Assembly: GCA_035967975.1 (NCBI GenBank)
Contig: JAWQFQ010000002.1
Location: 1 to 64,000 of the forward strand
Length of the DNA stretch: 64,000 bases
Source: Scytonema sp035967975
Lineage (GTDB): Bacteria > Cyanobacteriota > Cyanobacteriia > Cyanobacteriales > Nostocaceae
Direction of reading: 5' to 3'
Positions 8,599 through 17,599 of the stretch are shown here, piece by piece. The stretch's first letter is position 1, and every line of letters begins with the position of its first letter. The notes below the pieces were generated by a model. That model saw only the letters and a program-made list of their open reading frames with translations, made no database searches and had not been told where the DNA came from. A program made the position numbers and the translations under genes.

Positions 8599-8763
8599 GA
8601 TACCACCAAACCTGGTAATACCGTTTCACTTTTTTGGTGATACAAATACATGGGTAAGGGCGAACAGCCGTTCGCCCCTACAACAATTACATGGTTTCTC
8701 CTGCATCGCTTATCCGAGTTGTATTGCAATCACTCACGTAAACCAATCAGTACACCATCATCA

Positions 8764-9741
8764 ATGAACACTTTCTTTTGTTCGGATTCTTCACGACAAG
8801 CAGGAGAAGATATTATTGGCAGTGCGACTCATTACCAAACCTACATTTTAATTGAGTGTCCCACTCCATGGACTGCTGAAGTCTTTCACTCTAAATGGGT
8901 TCCAGAAAATTTGCGAACATTAGTAGAGGAAGTCACACAAGCAAAAGTACCCATAAGGTTCCTTTTGATTAGCAATGATTCATCGCACAAAGTAGACAGT
9001 ACAACTCTTTTGATTTATCACAGGAAAGAGGACTTCGGTCACGGATATAGCAAGCAAGAATGGAAGCTAGAAAATATAGAGCAAGCTGCTACATTGATTA
9101 GAAAATGGTTGTGGGGTAAAGTTCCTGACAATCAAATAAAAGCCACTGCAACTAGAGATATTCTAGTTTGTACTCACGGTAGCTACGATAAGTGCTGTGC
9201 TAAGTACGGGAATCCTTTCTACTACGAAGCCACTAATACCATTTCTGAACAGGGATTGAATAATATCCGTGTATGGAAGTCCAGCCACTTTGGTGGACAT
9301 CGGTTTGCACCTACAGCAATAGATTTACCAGAAGGTAGGTACTACGGTGTTCTCGATTCAAAATCATTCAAATCAATTCTCACTCGAACAGGTAATATTG
9401 AATGCCTGAATAAAGTCTATCGGGGTTGGGGGGTCTTACCATATCCTCTTCAAACTATGGAAAGAGAACTCATTCTCCGCTATGGATGGGATTGGTTTGA
9501 TTACAAAGTTGCAGGTCGAATCATTGAGCAAAATGCAGACGCCAGTAAAATTCATGCGGAACTGTCTTTTGAGAAACCAGATGGTTCTCTACACACTTAC
9601 CAAGGAATACTTCTCAAAGACGATACAAAGACTTTGCATCTTAAAGGTTCGTGCCATGCAAGCAAAAAGTCAACATTTGTAAAGTACATTGTTACCAGTC
9701 TTTTACCAATTGAGAATCGACTTGTAACTTATAGTACATAA
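8764..9741 (+). CDS. Sucrase/ferredoxin-like (Suc_Fer) thioredoxin-fold protein
   Basis: A 325-residue protein of the Suc_Fer-like family. I chose the ATG at 8764 because upstream in-frame codons run through a GGGCGAACAG repeat and the family starts near F-C-S-D-S-S-R. Hallmarks are ILIECPTPW near the N-terminus, then LVCTHGSYDKCCAKYG and SSHFGGHRFAP. These form the thioredoxin-like [2Fe-2S] site (Cys/Cys/His). Despite the name, enzymatic sucrase activity is not established for the family. It lies 165 bp downstream of the oxygenase on the same strand. A redox partner role is possible but unproven. Its 3' end overlaps the convergent GNAT gene by 50 bp. Confidence 0.82.
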   Translation: MNTFFCSDSSRQAGEDIIGSATHYQTYILIECPTPWTAEVFHSKWVPENLRTLVEEVTQAKVPIRFLLISNDSSHKVDSTTLLIYHRKEDFGHGYSKQEWKLENIEQAATLIRKWLWGKVPDNQIKATATRDILVCTHGSYDKCCAKYGNPFYYEATNTISEQGLNNIRVWKSSHFGGHRFAPTAIDLPEGRYYGVLDSKSFKSILTRTGNIECLNKVYRGWGVLPYPLQTMERELILRYGWDWFDYKVAGRIIEQNADASKIHAELSFEKPDGSLHTYQGILLKDDTKTLHLKGSCHASKKSTFVKYIVTSLLPIENRLVTYST

Positions 9742-10150
9742 AAATGTGTGGAGTGTCTAAATAATTAAACGGTTCCCCCTCAGCTATAAATCCCAAGTGG
9801 TTGTAAAACTTTACAACATTGGTTCTTGCCATGACTCTCAAAGTTTTGAGATTCTTTTCAGCAGAAGTTACAATTAATTTCTGCATAAGCTTAGTGCCTA
9901 TACCCTGATTTTGAAATTCTGGCAGGATAGCAACATAAGCAATGCTTCCCAACTCTTTTGAGAGACAGCGTAATCTTGCGGAACCTACGATTTGATTTTC
10001 CCAAAGGGCGACTAGATGAAAGGCACTGTCTTCATACTTGTCTTTTTCTGTTCCCCTTGGTAAACCCAAAGGTGCTCTCAGAACAAGCCACCTTTGGTAA
10101 AGCATATCATTAAACTCTGTTTCATTTTTTATTGAGCGAATTTCTATCAT
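9692..10150 (-). CDS. GNAT-family N-acetyltransferase
   Basis: A 152-residue GNAT with the acetyl-CoA-binding motif A signature (LPEFQNQGIGTKLMQKL, Q-x-x-G-x-G) and motif B (ARTNVVKFYNHLGF). The full domain spans ~2-135. It is typical of small stand-alone acetyltransferases acting on amines or small molecules; the substrate is not predictable. Its coding 3' end overlaps the end of the Suc_Fer-like gene tail to tail by 50 bp, so antisense interaction of the mRNAs is possible. Confidence 0.82.
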   Translation of the reverse strand: MIEIRSIKNETEFNDMLYQRWLVLRAPLGLPRGTEKDKYEDSAFHLVALWENQIVGSARLRCLSKELGSIAYVAILPEFQNQGIGTKLMQKLIVTSAEKNLKTLRVMARTNVVKFYNHLGFIAEGEPFNYLDTPHIFMYYKLQVDSQLVKDW

Positions 10151-10275
10151 CCTAGAGTTTGGACTAATTTGGATTCAATCAGCTACCAGCCCTGTTTTTC
10201 AAATTCTCATCAAGCAAGCTTTTTGAGCTTTTTTGGTTTGTCGAATTCACGTTGACTTTGTTATGGCGAGCGAGG

Positions 10276-10712
10276 TTACGGTAACGCAGGAAGCCCCTTA
10301 AATGCTTCTCCTACCGTTACATACGGCTGGGTAAACATATCAGGGGTGCTACTGTGCGTGGGGTACGGGAGTTGAATTTTTCCCAATCCCTTTCTGCTTC
10401 CTAAGAAAAATAACCGCTGCCGTAACTGAGGGGTTCCATAGTCTGCAGCCACAAGCACCCCCACTGTCACTTCGTAGCCACTAGCTTCCATACGTTGGAC
10501 GATCTCTTGATACAGTGTGCCACCACCTACTCCTTTTAAATTGGCAACGTTCTCCATGACAACCCCTAAATCGGCACAAAGTCCTTTAATAGTACGACGA
10601 TGACCCTTGGGAGAATTTTTTGTTTTAAGGAATTGAACAAAGTCCAGTACTTCCTGTTTTTTTCTGGCGGTAAATCACGCAAATTTTCGACAATAGCTTG
10701 TTCGATAGTCAT
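10276..10712 (-). pseudogene. Chimeric remnant: antitoxin-like N-terminus fused to C5-cytosine methyltransferase fragment
   Basis: From the ATG at 10712 the reading frame gives MTIEQAIVENLRDLPPEK, a typical start of DUF2281-like small antitoxins. It then loses frame in a run of seven T (10657-10663, A-run on the coding strand). Restoring one base gives a continuous frame (EVLDFVQFL, then RRTIKGLCADLG) that runs directly into a C5-methyltransferase fragment from 10557: ENVANLKG (motif IV), AADYGTPQLRQRLFFLGSR (motif VIII) and a stop after 93 codons. The PCQ catalytic loop and target recognition domain are absent. The result is two unrelated gene fragments joined in frame plus a frameshift, and it is unlikely to be functional. 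Confidence 0.75.
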
Positions 10713-10737
10713 ACACTTTCCCTTACAAAAATCAATA

Positions 10738-12615
10738 TCAATTCATCAGACGTCCTAAAATCCCAGTGGGTGCAAGTGGTTTAATATCAGGGTCAAAACC
10801 ACCCACTTGATTTGTTCTGAGGACCCACTCATCTGCTCCCTGTTGGAGAAAAATCTTGGCGATAGTATCTTGTCCCGTTCTCGGTAAGATAGTTCGCCAG
10901 CTACTCAACGCTTTGATGATGGCAGTGAAAAGATTAGAATCATCGCCAGTCCCTGACAAATTCCGGATATTTTTATCCCAGTCAAGACGCAACACTCCTA
11001 AAGGAACCAATTGCTTTTCTAAAACCTTACCTAAAGCAATTAATGCTTTGAAATTGTTTACTTGTGGTGTATCGGGATTACGTTCTATGTATTCCAAAAT
11101 AGCTGTGTTCGATACGACCATTTGTTCTATACGCCGGATGGTAACATAAAGGGCTTGATTTGAATCTTGAACGCAAGATGTCGCAGGAGTAATCAATGAT
11201 GCACCTGTTCCATCACCAACACGATATCGTGCCATCATCTCTGTAATTTCACGGATAAATACCTCTAACGGAGATAACTTAACTTTACCAAAATCATAAT
11301 CAGTCGTGACTGGCGCAAACTTAACTAAAATATCGCTAACAGGGCGGTTTCCTAACCATCCCAACCATAAAGACCCCATATATGTTGCCCAATTCTGCGC
11401 CCCGGATAGAATAGCGTTTGTGTTATGGGTATAGACTTGGTAGTAAATAATATCAAAGCGTAACTCATCGGTAAATAAGTCTTTGACAACCTCGGCTACA
11501 CCATAACAAAAGTGACCAGTGACAAGAGGTGAAAATCGGTTTTCAGCTTTCTTTCCACCAATCCCACCAAAGGCGTGAATTAACAGTGCTTTGTCTCCTA
11601 AGCACCACTGGGATATTGCAGCTTCTGCTGTTTCCGCATTTGGTGCTAAGAGGATACTAGAAATTTTTCCTTTTTGGGCTTTAATATTCGCCCACATCTT
11701 ATGATGGAGGTATGTATGAGCTTCAGTTGGATTTGAAATGACTTGTTGGGGTTCTAGTTGAAATAATGCACGAGGTTCTATAGCTTGCACGACAAACATT
11801 CCAGTCGCATCAGGCGCACCATAGATGTACCAACCTTGGGAATTAAACCGAGATTTTTCAAGATGGTAATTTGTGGAACGAGGAACACCACGCTGATCTT
11901 CTAAAACTTGAGGAATGTGGATGACTTCGCGATCGCCATCTGCAAAAGATTTGGTAGCTTTGTTATAGTGACGGACGATAAAATAATCACTTGTTGGTGC
12001 TTTTCTCTCTTCAATTTTCACTAAACCAACAAAACGACCCGTCACTTGTATGGGTTCTTTTTCAATTCTCAATTCTACTTCATCCTGAGAATAAGTAGCA
12101 ACAATCGGATTGTTGAGCTTAACGTAAACATCATCAATTGGTCTAGCACCTGCAAGAGATTCCAAAGGGTCAACCTGAGAGCACCCATCCAATCTGACCG
12201 GATGAACCTTACCCCCTCTGTGACTCTTTTTAGCTTTCTCTGTAAAATTGACATCCATCGTCACCTGTTTTACATACTCCTGCACCTCATGATTGGAACT
12301 CCACTTCAGGGTAACTACTTTACCAATCAGATATTGATGTGTTGCAGGAGCATTGTGGACTTCAAATTTTACAAAAGGTTCCCCGTTTGGATCTTTCAGT
12401 GGAAGAATCAGCCGACCACTCCATTCGGCTACTGGTTGGTAATGTCTAGAATCAACAGTGCGATTGAGGGGATAGTATTCGGGATGAAATAATCGAGATT
12501 TGGAAAAAATTTGGTAGTTAGATAGAGTGGGTTTAGTCGATTTTTTGAAAACCAGACGATATATAGTATATATTAATACTATAGCTAACAATAATAGAAT
12601 TAATTTGATTGCCAT
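10738..12615 (-). CDS. Membrane-anchored protein of unknown function
   Basis: A 625-residue protein with one N-terminal transmembrane helix (~4-24, LILLLLAIVLIYTIYRLVF) followed by a large soluble region. I do not recognise a named domain. Conserved-looking segments include HAFGGIGGKKAENRFSPLV and VYTHNTNAILSGAQNWATYM near the middle, then a helical C-terminal third. The length, codon use and absence of any competing frame support a real gene. The broken methyltransferase remnant lies just downstream. The protein is probably anchored at the plasma or thylakoid membrane with a cytosolic or lumenal body. Some related cyanobacterial proteins may be labelled CAAX/Abi-like, but I see no clear protease motif. 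Confidence 0.75.
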   Translation of the reverse strand: MAIKLILLLLAIVLIYTIYRLVFKKSTKPTLSNYQIFSKSRLFHPEYYPLNRTVDSRHYQPVAEWSGRLILPLKDPNGEPFVKFEVHNAPATHQYLIGKVVTLKWSSNHEVQEYVKQVTMDVNFTEKAKKSHRGGKVHPVRLDGCSQVDPLESLAGARPIDDVYVKLNNPIVATYSQDEVELRIEKEPIQVTGRFVGLVKIEERKAPTSDYFIVRHYNKATKSFADGDREVIHIPQVLEDQRGVPRSTNYHLEKSRFNSQGWYIYGAPDATGMFVVQAIEPRALFQLEPQQVISNPTEAHTYLHHKMWANIKAQKGKISSILLAPNAETAEAAISQWCLGDKALLIHAFGGIGGKKAENRFSPLVTGHFCYGVAEVVKDLFTDELRFDIIYYQVYTHNTNAILSGAQNWATYMGSLWLGWLGNRPVSDILVKFAPVTTDYDFGKVKLSPLEVFIREITEMMARYRVGDGTGASLITPATSCVQDSNQALYVTIRRIEQMVVSNTAILEYIERNPDTPQVNNFKALIALGKVLEKQLVPLGVLRLDWDKNIRNLSGTGDDSNLFTAIIKALSSWRTILPRTGQDTIAKIFLQQGADEWVLRTNQVGGFDPDIKPLAPTGILGRLMN

Positions 12616-13225
12616 AGCTTTTACTTTTGAGATTAATAAAATAAAGTTGCTACAAGTTATATCATGTCCGGGTAATGAGTTACGATTTCACGTTGACTGT
12701 ATGTTAATTTAAATTTAGAGAAAGAACATAACATTAAAATATATTGAGATTGTAAATTTTCGTTTAAGGTAGAATGAAAATTTGTAAATAATATATTTTA
12801 TATCAACGTACATTTAATTGTATATTGCCTCCATTTTCAACAACTCTAAGAGACTATAGAAACCCGGTATCTTGGAGATACCGGGTTTCTCACTTTTCAC
12901 GAATAATTTAGGATTGCTATCAATACTGCAAGGGATAGAGCCAAGAAATAAATTTCAACGCTTTTAGCTAAAGTCAGATTTATCTGACTGTATATGGTTT
13001 TCAACCCGTTTTAACGGGTTTTAGCTTGAGCGCCCAAATTTTAATTTAGGGCAAAACCTCCAAGTATTACTCCCTTCTCGCTATAAGATTACCGATCTGC
13101 TTTTCCTCTTTCTTTGCGCTCTTTGCGTCTTTGCGGTTCATTTAAATAGGTAATCTACCCTACGGGAACGCCTGACGGCGAACGGGCGGAAAGGGAGTAA
13201 GATTGCTATGTATTGTAGTCAATTC
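12616..13225. other. Intergenic region with palindromes
   Basis: A long AT-rich stretch upstream of the membrane-protein gene is followed by the 33-bp palindrome at 12858-12890 and an AACCCGTT/AACGGGTT inverted repeat near 13002-13020. After that come low-complexity text (CTTTGCGCTCTTTGCGTC) and a CTACGGGAACGCC...GGCGAACGG repeat near 13157. No coding region seen. Confidence 0.6.
12858..12890. repeat. 33-bp AGAAACCCGG palindrome (TATCT subtype)
   Basis: The left arm is AGAAACCCGGTATCT and the right arm AGATACCGGGTTTCT. Relative to the TTTCT subtype both arms change together, preserving pairing. Confidence 0.9.
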
Positions 13226-14215
13226 TCAAACTTGAGCGGTTTCGGTTGAAACTTTCTCTGTTAATTGACGCAGTGAATCAGCTCTGACTGCACGAAACAT
13301 CCCAAAGCGACAAAGACCTGTGCCAAATGCTAGCCGCATCAGTAGCAGAGTAGGTACTTCCCGCACAGATTTAACCAAACCAGATAAACCAAAACGCACC
13401 AAACCTTCAGGTCGAGCCACCCCTTGCCAGATAGAATCTAACCAAGAAGGAAGTGTTTGTTCCGTCCAATCTGCTGTTATCACCTCCCCCTCAACCAATC
13501 CCGTCGCTTTCAAAAGCTCAGAAAAACCTTCGATACTGGAAAAAGCGGGATGAGACCACTGATCTAACAGTTGTCGCATGACTGGTTTCTCCCAGAAATT
13601 TAGCGGCTTTTGGCGATCGTCCCTTTGATTCCAATCAGCCACAACCAGCACTCCACCAGGCTTGAGCACCCGCATTAACTCTTTGGCGAAAACCGCTTTG
13701 TCGGGCATATGGGGTCCAGCTTCAATTGACCAAACTACATCAAAACTAGCATCGGGAAAAGAAAGCGCCATCGCATCATCAACAACAAACTTTGCATCAA
13801 GTCCTTCAGGGGTTAACTCCTGAGCACGCTTGACTTGTTGCGGACTGATAGTAATCCCTGTCACCGAAAACCCATAATCCTTTGCTAAAATACGGCTGCT
13901 ACCGCCAATTCCACAGCCAACATCCAAGACGGTTGTACCACGGGGTAATTTATCTAAACCACCCCAACGCACCATTTCATGCACAAAGTCAGATTTAGCA
14001 GCTAGAAAATCCTTACGTTGTGGTGGCGAACCATAGTGACCTAAGTGAATATGTTCCCCCCAGTAAAACTCCAAAATACCATCTTCTGTCCATTGGTCGT
14101 AGGAATTGGCTACGGAGTCAGATGATTGATAACGACGAGCGGTGATTAAATACAATGCGAGTAAGAGTGCCAGTAGTGCAAGGAGAAGTCCCACCGCAGA
14201 AACAAACAAACTCAT
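13226..14215 (-). CDS. 2-methyl-6-phytyl-1,4-benzoquinone methyltransferase (sll0418-like)
   Basis: A 329-residue protein from the ATG at 14213-14215; an in-frame ATG 13 codons upstream lacks homology. It closely resembles Synechocystis sll0418, the MPBQ/MSBQ methyltransferase of tocopherol and plastoquinone biosynthesis. It has an N-terminal membrane helix (~2-27), then YQSSDSVANSYDQWTEDGIL, the SAM-binding motif I VLDVGCGIGGSSRIL, and WSIEAGPHMPDK. The enzyme methylates the prenylated quinol head group and is expected at the inner chloroplast-type or thylakoid membrane. Single gene, with a palindrome and a repeat element upstream. Confidence 0.92.
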   Translation of the reverse strand: MSLFVSAVGLLLALLALLLALYLITARRYQSSDSVANSYDQWTEDGILEFYWGEHIHLGHYGSPPQRKDFLAAKSDFVHEMVRWGGLDKLPRGTTVLDVGCGIGGSSRILAKDYGFSVTGITISPQQVKRAQELTPEGLDAKFVVDDAMALSFPDASFDVVWSIEAGPHMPDKAVFAKELMRVLKPGGVLVVADWNQRDDRQKPLNFWEKPVMRQLLDQWSHPAFSSIEGFSELLKATGLVEGEVITADWTEQTLPSWLDSIWQGVARPEGLVRFGLSGLVKSVREVPTLLLMRLAFGTGLCRFGMFRAVRADSLRQLTEKVSTETAQV

Positions 14216-14276
14216 TGAGACAAAGCCTTCATATTTATTTATAATATTATGCAATTTCGGTTTGTTGTGAAACCAG

Positions 14277-14309
14277 AGAAACCCGGTTTCTTCAAGAAAC
14301 CGGGTTTCT
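14277..14309. repeat. 33-bp AGAAACCCGG palindrome
   Basis: Member of the AGAAACCCGG/CCGGGTTTCT palindrome family, with arms AGAAACCCGGTTTCT and AGAAACCGGGTTTCT. It lies upstream of the methyltransferase start. Confidence 0.9.
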
Positions 14310-14390
14310 AATATGTCTTATGGGCAAACAGTAAACAGTTGTTAAGCCTATAGTAGGGATTTAGGGACTTTCAAGAAATAAAGTATTCAT

Positions 14391-14553
14391 CTTGTGGGGT
14401 GGGCGTCCTCGCCCGCTCTCGCTCAATGACGGGCGAGACATTGTTGCTCAATGATGGGCGATATGTCCTTGCTCAATGACGGGCGAGACGTTTTTGCTCA
14501 ATGACGGGCGATATGTCCTTGCTCAATGACGGGCGAGACGCCCGTACCACAAG
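14391..14553. repeat. CTTGTGG...CCACAAG element expanded by a 25-bp tandem array
   Basis: The outer ends CTTGTGG (14391) and CCACAAG (ending 14553) bound GC-rich arms (GGGCGTCCTCGCCCGC and CGGGCGAGACGCCCG). Inside lie five exact-period 25-bp units starting at 14421, 14446, 14471, 14496 and 14521. Each begins GCTCAATGAYGGGCGA and ends alternately in GACRTTKTT-like or TATGTCCTT sequence. It lies 33 bp from the ftsH stop codon. Confidence 0.85.
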
Positions 14554-14586
14554 AGATGTTTGGATGCTTTTGTATTTGGAAGTCCC

Positions 14587-16473
14587 TTAAAGACTGGGCA
14601 TATACTGTGGCTTTTCAGGTACAGTTGTGTACTCAGCCACAATTTGACGGAATTCGTCACCGTCAATGGTTTCTTTTTCAATCAGCAAATCTACCAGTCT
14701 ATCCATGACAGTGCGGTGTTCGCGGACAATCCGTTTTGCTGTTTCGTAGCAATCTTCTACGATCGCACGGACTTGGTTGTCAATACGAGCTGCGATCGCC
14801 TCGGAATACTCAGAACGAGTCATCCAGTCACGACCCAAGAAAACCTCACTTGTTTGGCTTTCCAAAGAAATAGGACCCAACTCAGACATTCCGAAGCGTG
14901 TAACCATTTGACGTGCCATTCCACTCACCTGTTGCAGGTCACCGCCAGCACCAGTGGTAACTTCTGCCGCACCAAAGATGATGTCTTCTGCTGCACGACC
15001 ACCCAAAGCACCAGTAATTCTGGCTTTGAGTTGACCTCTAGTAATTAACCCTTGCTCCTCGTTAGGCATAAACCAAGTCAATCCTTGCGCCTGTCCCCGA
15101 GGAATCAAGGTCACTTTTTGCATGGGGTCGTGGTCTTTGAGCAGAGTACCGACGATCGCGTGTCCAACTTCATGGTAAGCAATCAAACGCTTGCTCTTGC
15201 TATCGACCAGGGGTGTACCTTCCATACCAGCAACAACCCTATCGACTGCGTCATCAATTTCCGTCAGAGTAATAGCCTCTTTACGGCGTCTAGCAGTGAG
15301 AATTGCAGCTTCATTGAGCAAGTTCGCTAAATCAGCACCAGTAAATCCTGGTGTACGACGAGCAATTGCTTCTAAAGAAACGCTAGGGTCCAGTTTCTTA
15401 TTACGGGCGTGAACCTTCAAAATTTCCAGACGACCTTTGATGTCGGGTGCATCTACAATCACCTGTCTATCGAAACGTCCGGGACGCAACAAAGCTGCGT
15501 CTAGCACGTCAGGACGGTTGGTAGCGGCAATAATGATAATGCCAGTGTTACCTTCAAAACCATCCATTTCGGTGAGCAGTTGGTTGAGGGTTTGTTCCCG
15601 CTCGTCGTTTCCGCCACCGATACCTGCACCCCTTTGCCGTCCTACGGCGTCAATTTCATCAATGAAGATGATACAGGGGGCGTTATCTTTTGCTTTCTTG
15701 AACAGGTCACGCACGCGGGATGCACCGACACCGACGAACATTTCCACGAATTCGGAACCGGAAATGCTGAAGAATGGGACACCCGCTTCACCAGCGATCG
15801 CCTTAGCTAGAAGAGTTTTACCCGTTCCTGGAGGTCCAACCAGTAGCACTCCCTTGGGAATGCGTGCGCCTACAGCCGTAAATTTTTCTGGCTGTTTGAG
15901 GAACGTGACAACTTCTTGTAGTTCTTCTTTCGCTTCTTCAATACCCGCTACATCGTCAAACTTAATTCCCGTTTTTGCTTCCATTTGAAAGCGAGCCTTG
16001 GATTTCCCAAAGTTCATTGCTTGACCGGGACCACCTGGTAAGTTGCTAGAGCGGCGGAACAAAAAGAACAAGCCGGTAATCAACAAGATTGGGAAAATCA
16101 GATTACCCAACAATCCCCAGATAGCTCCATCGTTCCGCATTGGGTGAGCATCAAAACTCACTTCCTTGTCTTTTAGCTTTTTAATCAACTCAGGAGCGCT
16201 GGCTGGGAGATCCACCCGCACTCTTTGTATGCGATTGTCAAGTTCTGGATCGACAGCTTCTACAATTGCTGTTCTACCACCTTCATATAAATCCACATTG
16301 GTGACCCTGTCGGCATCTAAATATTCTAGAAAACGACCATAGGTCATACGGGTACTAGCTGCATTCCTACCCATATCGGCGGGTGCGCCAGAAAATGCCC
16401 CTTGCCAAAAGAAAAAGCCGATTACCAATGCTGGCAATGTCCAGAGTAGTAGCACTCTCCAGGAAAATTTCAT
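14587..16473 (-). CDS. ftsH: ATP-dependent zinc metalloprotease FtsH
   Basis: A 628-residue protein from the ATG at 16471-16473 (MKFSWRVLLLW), matching the usual cyanobacterial length; the longer frame adds 13 unlikely codons. It has two N-terminal membrane helices (~7-25 and ~105-125), an AAA+ domain with Walker A GPPGTGKT, Walker B IIFIDEID and the second region of homology, and a C-terminal M41 zinc protease with AYHEVGHAI. The sequence resembles the thylakoid FtsH2-type (Synechocystis slr0228) that removes photodamaged D1 from photosystem II. It works as a hexamer, usually with an FtsH3 partner not present here. Confidence 0.95.
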   Translation of the reverse strand: MKFSWRVLLLWTLPALVIGFFFWQGAFSGAPADMGRNAASTRMTYGRFLEYLDADRVTNVDLYEGGRTAIVEAVDPELDNRIQRVRVDLPASAPELIKKLKDKEVSFDAHPMRNDGAIWGLLGNLIFPILLITGLFFLFRRSSNLPGGPGQAMNFGKSKARFQMEAKTGIKFDDVAGIEEAKEELQEVVTFLKQPEKFTAVGARIPKGVLLVGPPGTGKTLLAKAIAGEAGVPFFSISGSEFVEMFVGVGASRVRDLFKKAKDNAPCIIFIDEIDAVGRQRGAGIGGGNDEREQTLNQLLTEMDGFEGNTGIIIIAATNRPDVLDAALLRPGRFDRQVIVDAPDIKGRLEILKVHARNKKLDPSVSLEAIARRTPGFTGADLANLLNEAAILTARRRKEAITLTEIDDAVDRVVAGMEGTPLVDSKSKRLIAYHEVGHAIVGTLLKDHDPMQKVTLIPRGQAQGLTWFMPNEEQGLITRGQLKARITGALGGRAAEDIIFGAAEVTTGAGGDLQQVSGMARQMVTRFGMSELGPISLESQTSEVFLGRDWMTRSEYSEAIAARIDNQVRAIVEDCYETAKRIVREHRTVMDRLVDLLIEKETIDGDEFRQIVAEYTTVPEKPQYMPSL

Positions 16474-16899
16474 CAGTGTTTTGCCTCTAGATGCTGATAC
16501 AACTATTGACACTCCCAGTTAGATGGGTTCTTGGGCTGAGACTGCCTTATAAGAAGTCAAAAGTTACAATGTGCAGATGCTTCATAGCTTATCTGTACAA
16601 CTTTTGACCTTTTAACAGGTCTTACATTCTCATGTCGCATCGTTACAGATACCTCCTCAAGCGTTAGTTTCGGGTTGTCTGACCGTACTTTTCTAGTGAT
16701 GGTTTATAAATTCATTTTGTTTAAGCTGAGGTCTTATGTGGTTTTCCATAGAGCTAACATAGCGCTATGGCTGCCCATGACGCCAGTAAGAATCTTAATT
16801 AAATTTAACTTAATTTTAATTCATTTCACCAGTACTTGAAGCGAAAGTAGGGAATAGGGAGTGGTGAAAATTCCCCGTTGCCTATTTCCCCATACCCTT
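16474..16899. other. Intergenic region upstream of ftsH
   Basis: The region is the 5' side of ftsH and the 3' side of the secreted-protein gene. A long leader for ftsH is plausible. The only symmetric sequence noticed is a short CATAGAGCTAACATAGCGCTATG imperfect repeat near 16745-16770. No further gene seen. Confidence 0.5.
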
Positions 16900-17403
16900 T
16901 TACTTGACTTTTGTAATATGTAAGGTATACGGAAGATACTTCTCTTTTTTGTAGGAACCAATCCAGACGTTGTAGATTCCCGGAAGCCATTCTCCAACAA
17001 TACCGGGATTTTTACCATCTAAATCGTCATTACACCAGCTACCACCAGGACCTTTCACAATTAAGGTAGTGTCTTCTGGGCTGTCCACTTGCAGTTTTAG
17101 GTAGTCTAATTGACTGGTTAGCTCTATAATGTGGTCGGGTTCTTCATCAAAAAACCCACTACATGGACCTGTAGGGGTTTCACTCCTACCAGTAATATAT
17201 CTTCCGGGTATGGAACCACCACTCATACCGCGAACTGTCATGGGGTCCGGAGAAAGCCTGCGACCAATCACTACATCTCCAAACATGGGCGGTGGTATGT
17301 CGTCTTCCTCAGCACGAGCTGGGGTAGTCATCACCGCTGCGATCGCCAGCATTGCTATCACCAAAGATACTTTAATCCCTCGGTTAATTACTTTTTTCAA
17401 CAT
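16900..17403 (-). CDS. Secreted protein with pre-peptidase C-terminal-like domain
   Basis: A 167-residue protein from the ATG at 17401-17403 (MLKKVINRGIKVSLV); the upstream 17 in-frame codons are not signal-like. A classical Sec signal peptide (~1-32) ends ATVMTTPARA-type before EEDD. The mature part carries one compact beta domain, LKLQVDSPEDTTLIVKGPGG followed by WCNDDLDGKNPG and WLPGIYNVWIGSY. This is the pattern of bacterial pre-peptidase C-terminal-like (PPC) beta-sandwich domains. Its role outside the cytoplasm is unknown. A region of heptamer-rich repeats separates it from gltX. Confidence 0.72.
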   Translation of the reverse strand: MLKKVINRGIKVSLVIAMLAIAAVMTTPARAEEDDIPPPMFGDVVIGRRLSPDPMTVRGMSGGSIPGRYITGRSETPTGPCSGFFDEEPDHIIELTSQLDYLKLQVDSPEDTTLIVKGPGGSWCNDDLDGKNPGIVGEWLPGIYNVWIGSYKKEKYLPYTLHITKVK

Positions 17404-17599
17404 TTTAATTACGTGTTTATTAAGTACTTTGGATGACGTTAATTTTACATACAAAGTTCCTATTGCGAGGGTATTTGACTAGGTATGGGGTATGGAGTAT
17501 GGGGTATGAGGTGTCGGGAGTTAGAAGTTAGTTATAGTTATATATTTCTCTTATCTCCCCTACACCCTTACACCCCTACACCCCTACACCCCTACACCC

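Noticed and set aside
8650..8763. Upstream 38-codon extension of the Suc_Fer-like gene
   Set aside because: It passes through a GGGCGAACAGCCGTTCGCCC repeat and lacks family similarity; start set at 8764.
14421..14545. CRISPR-like regular repeats
   Set aside because: Units are directly adjacent with no unique spacers, inside an inverted-repeat element; no cas genes in the window.
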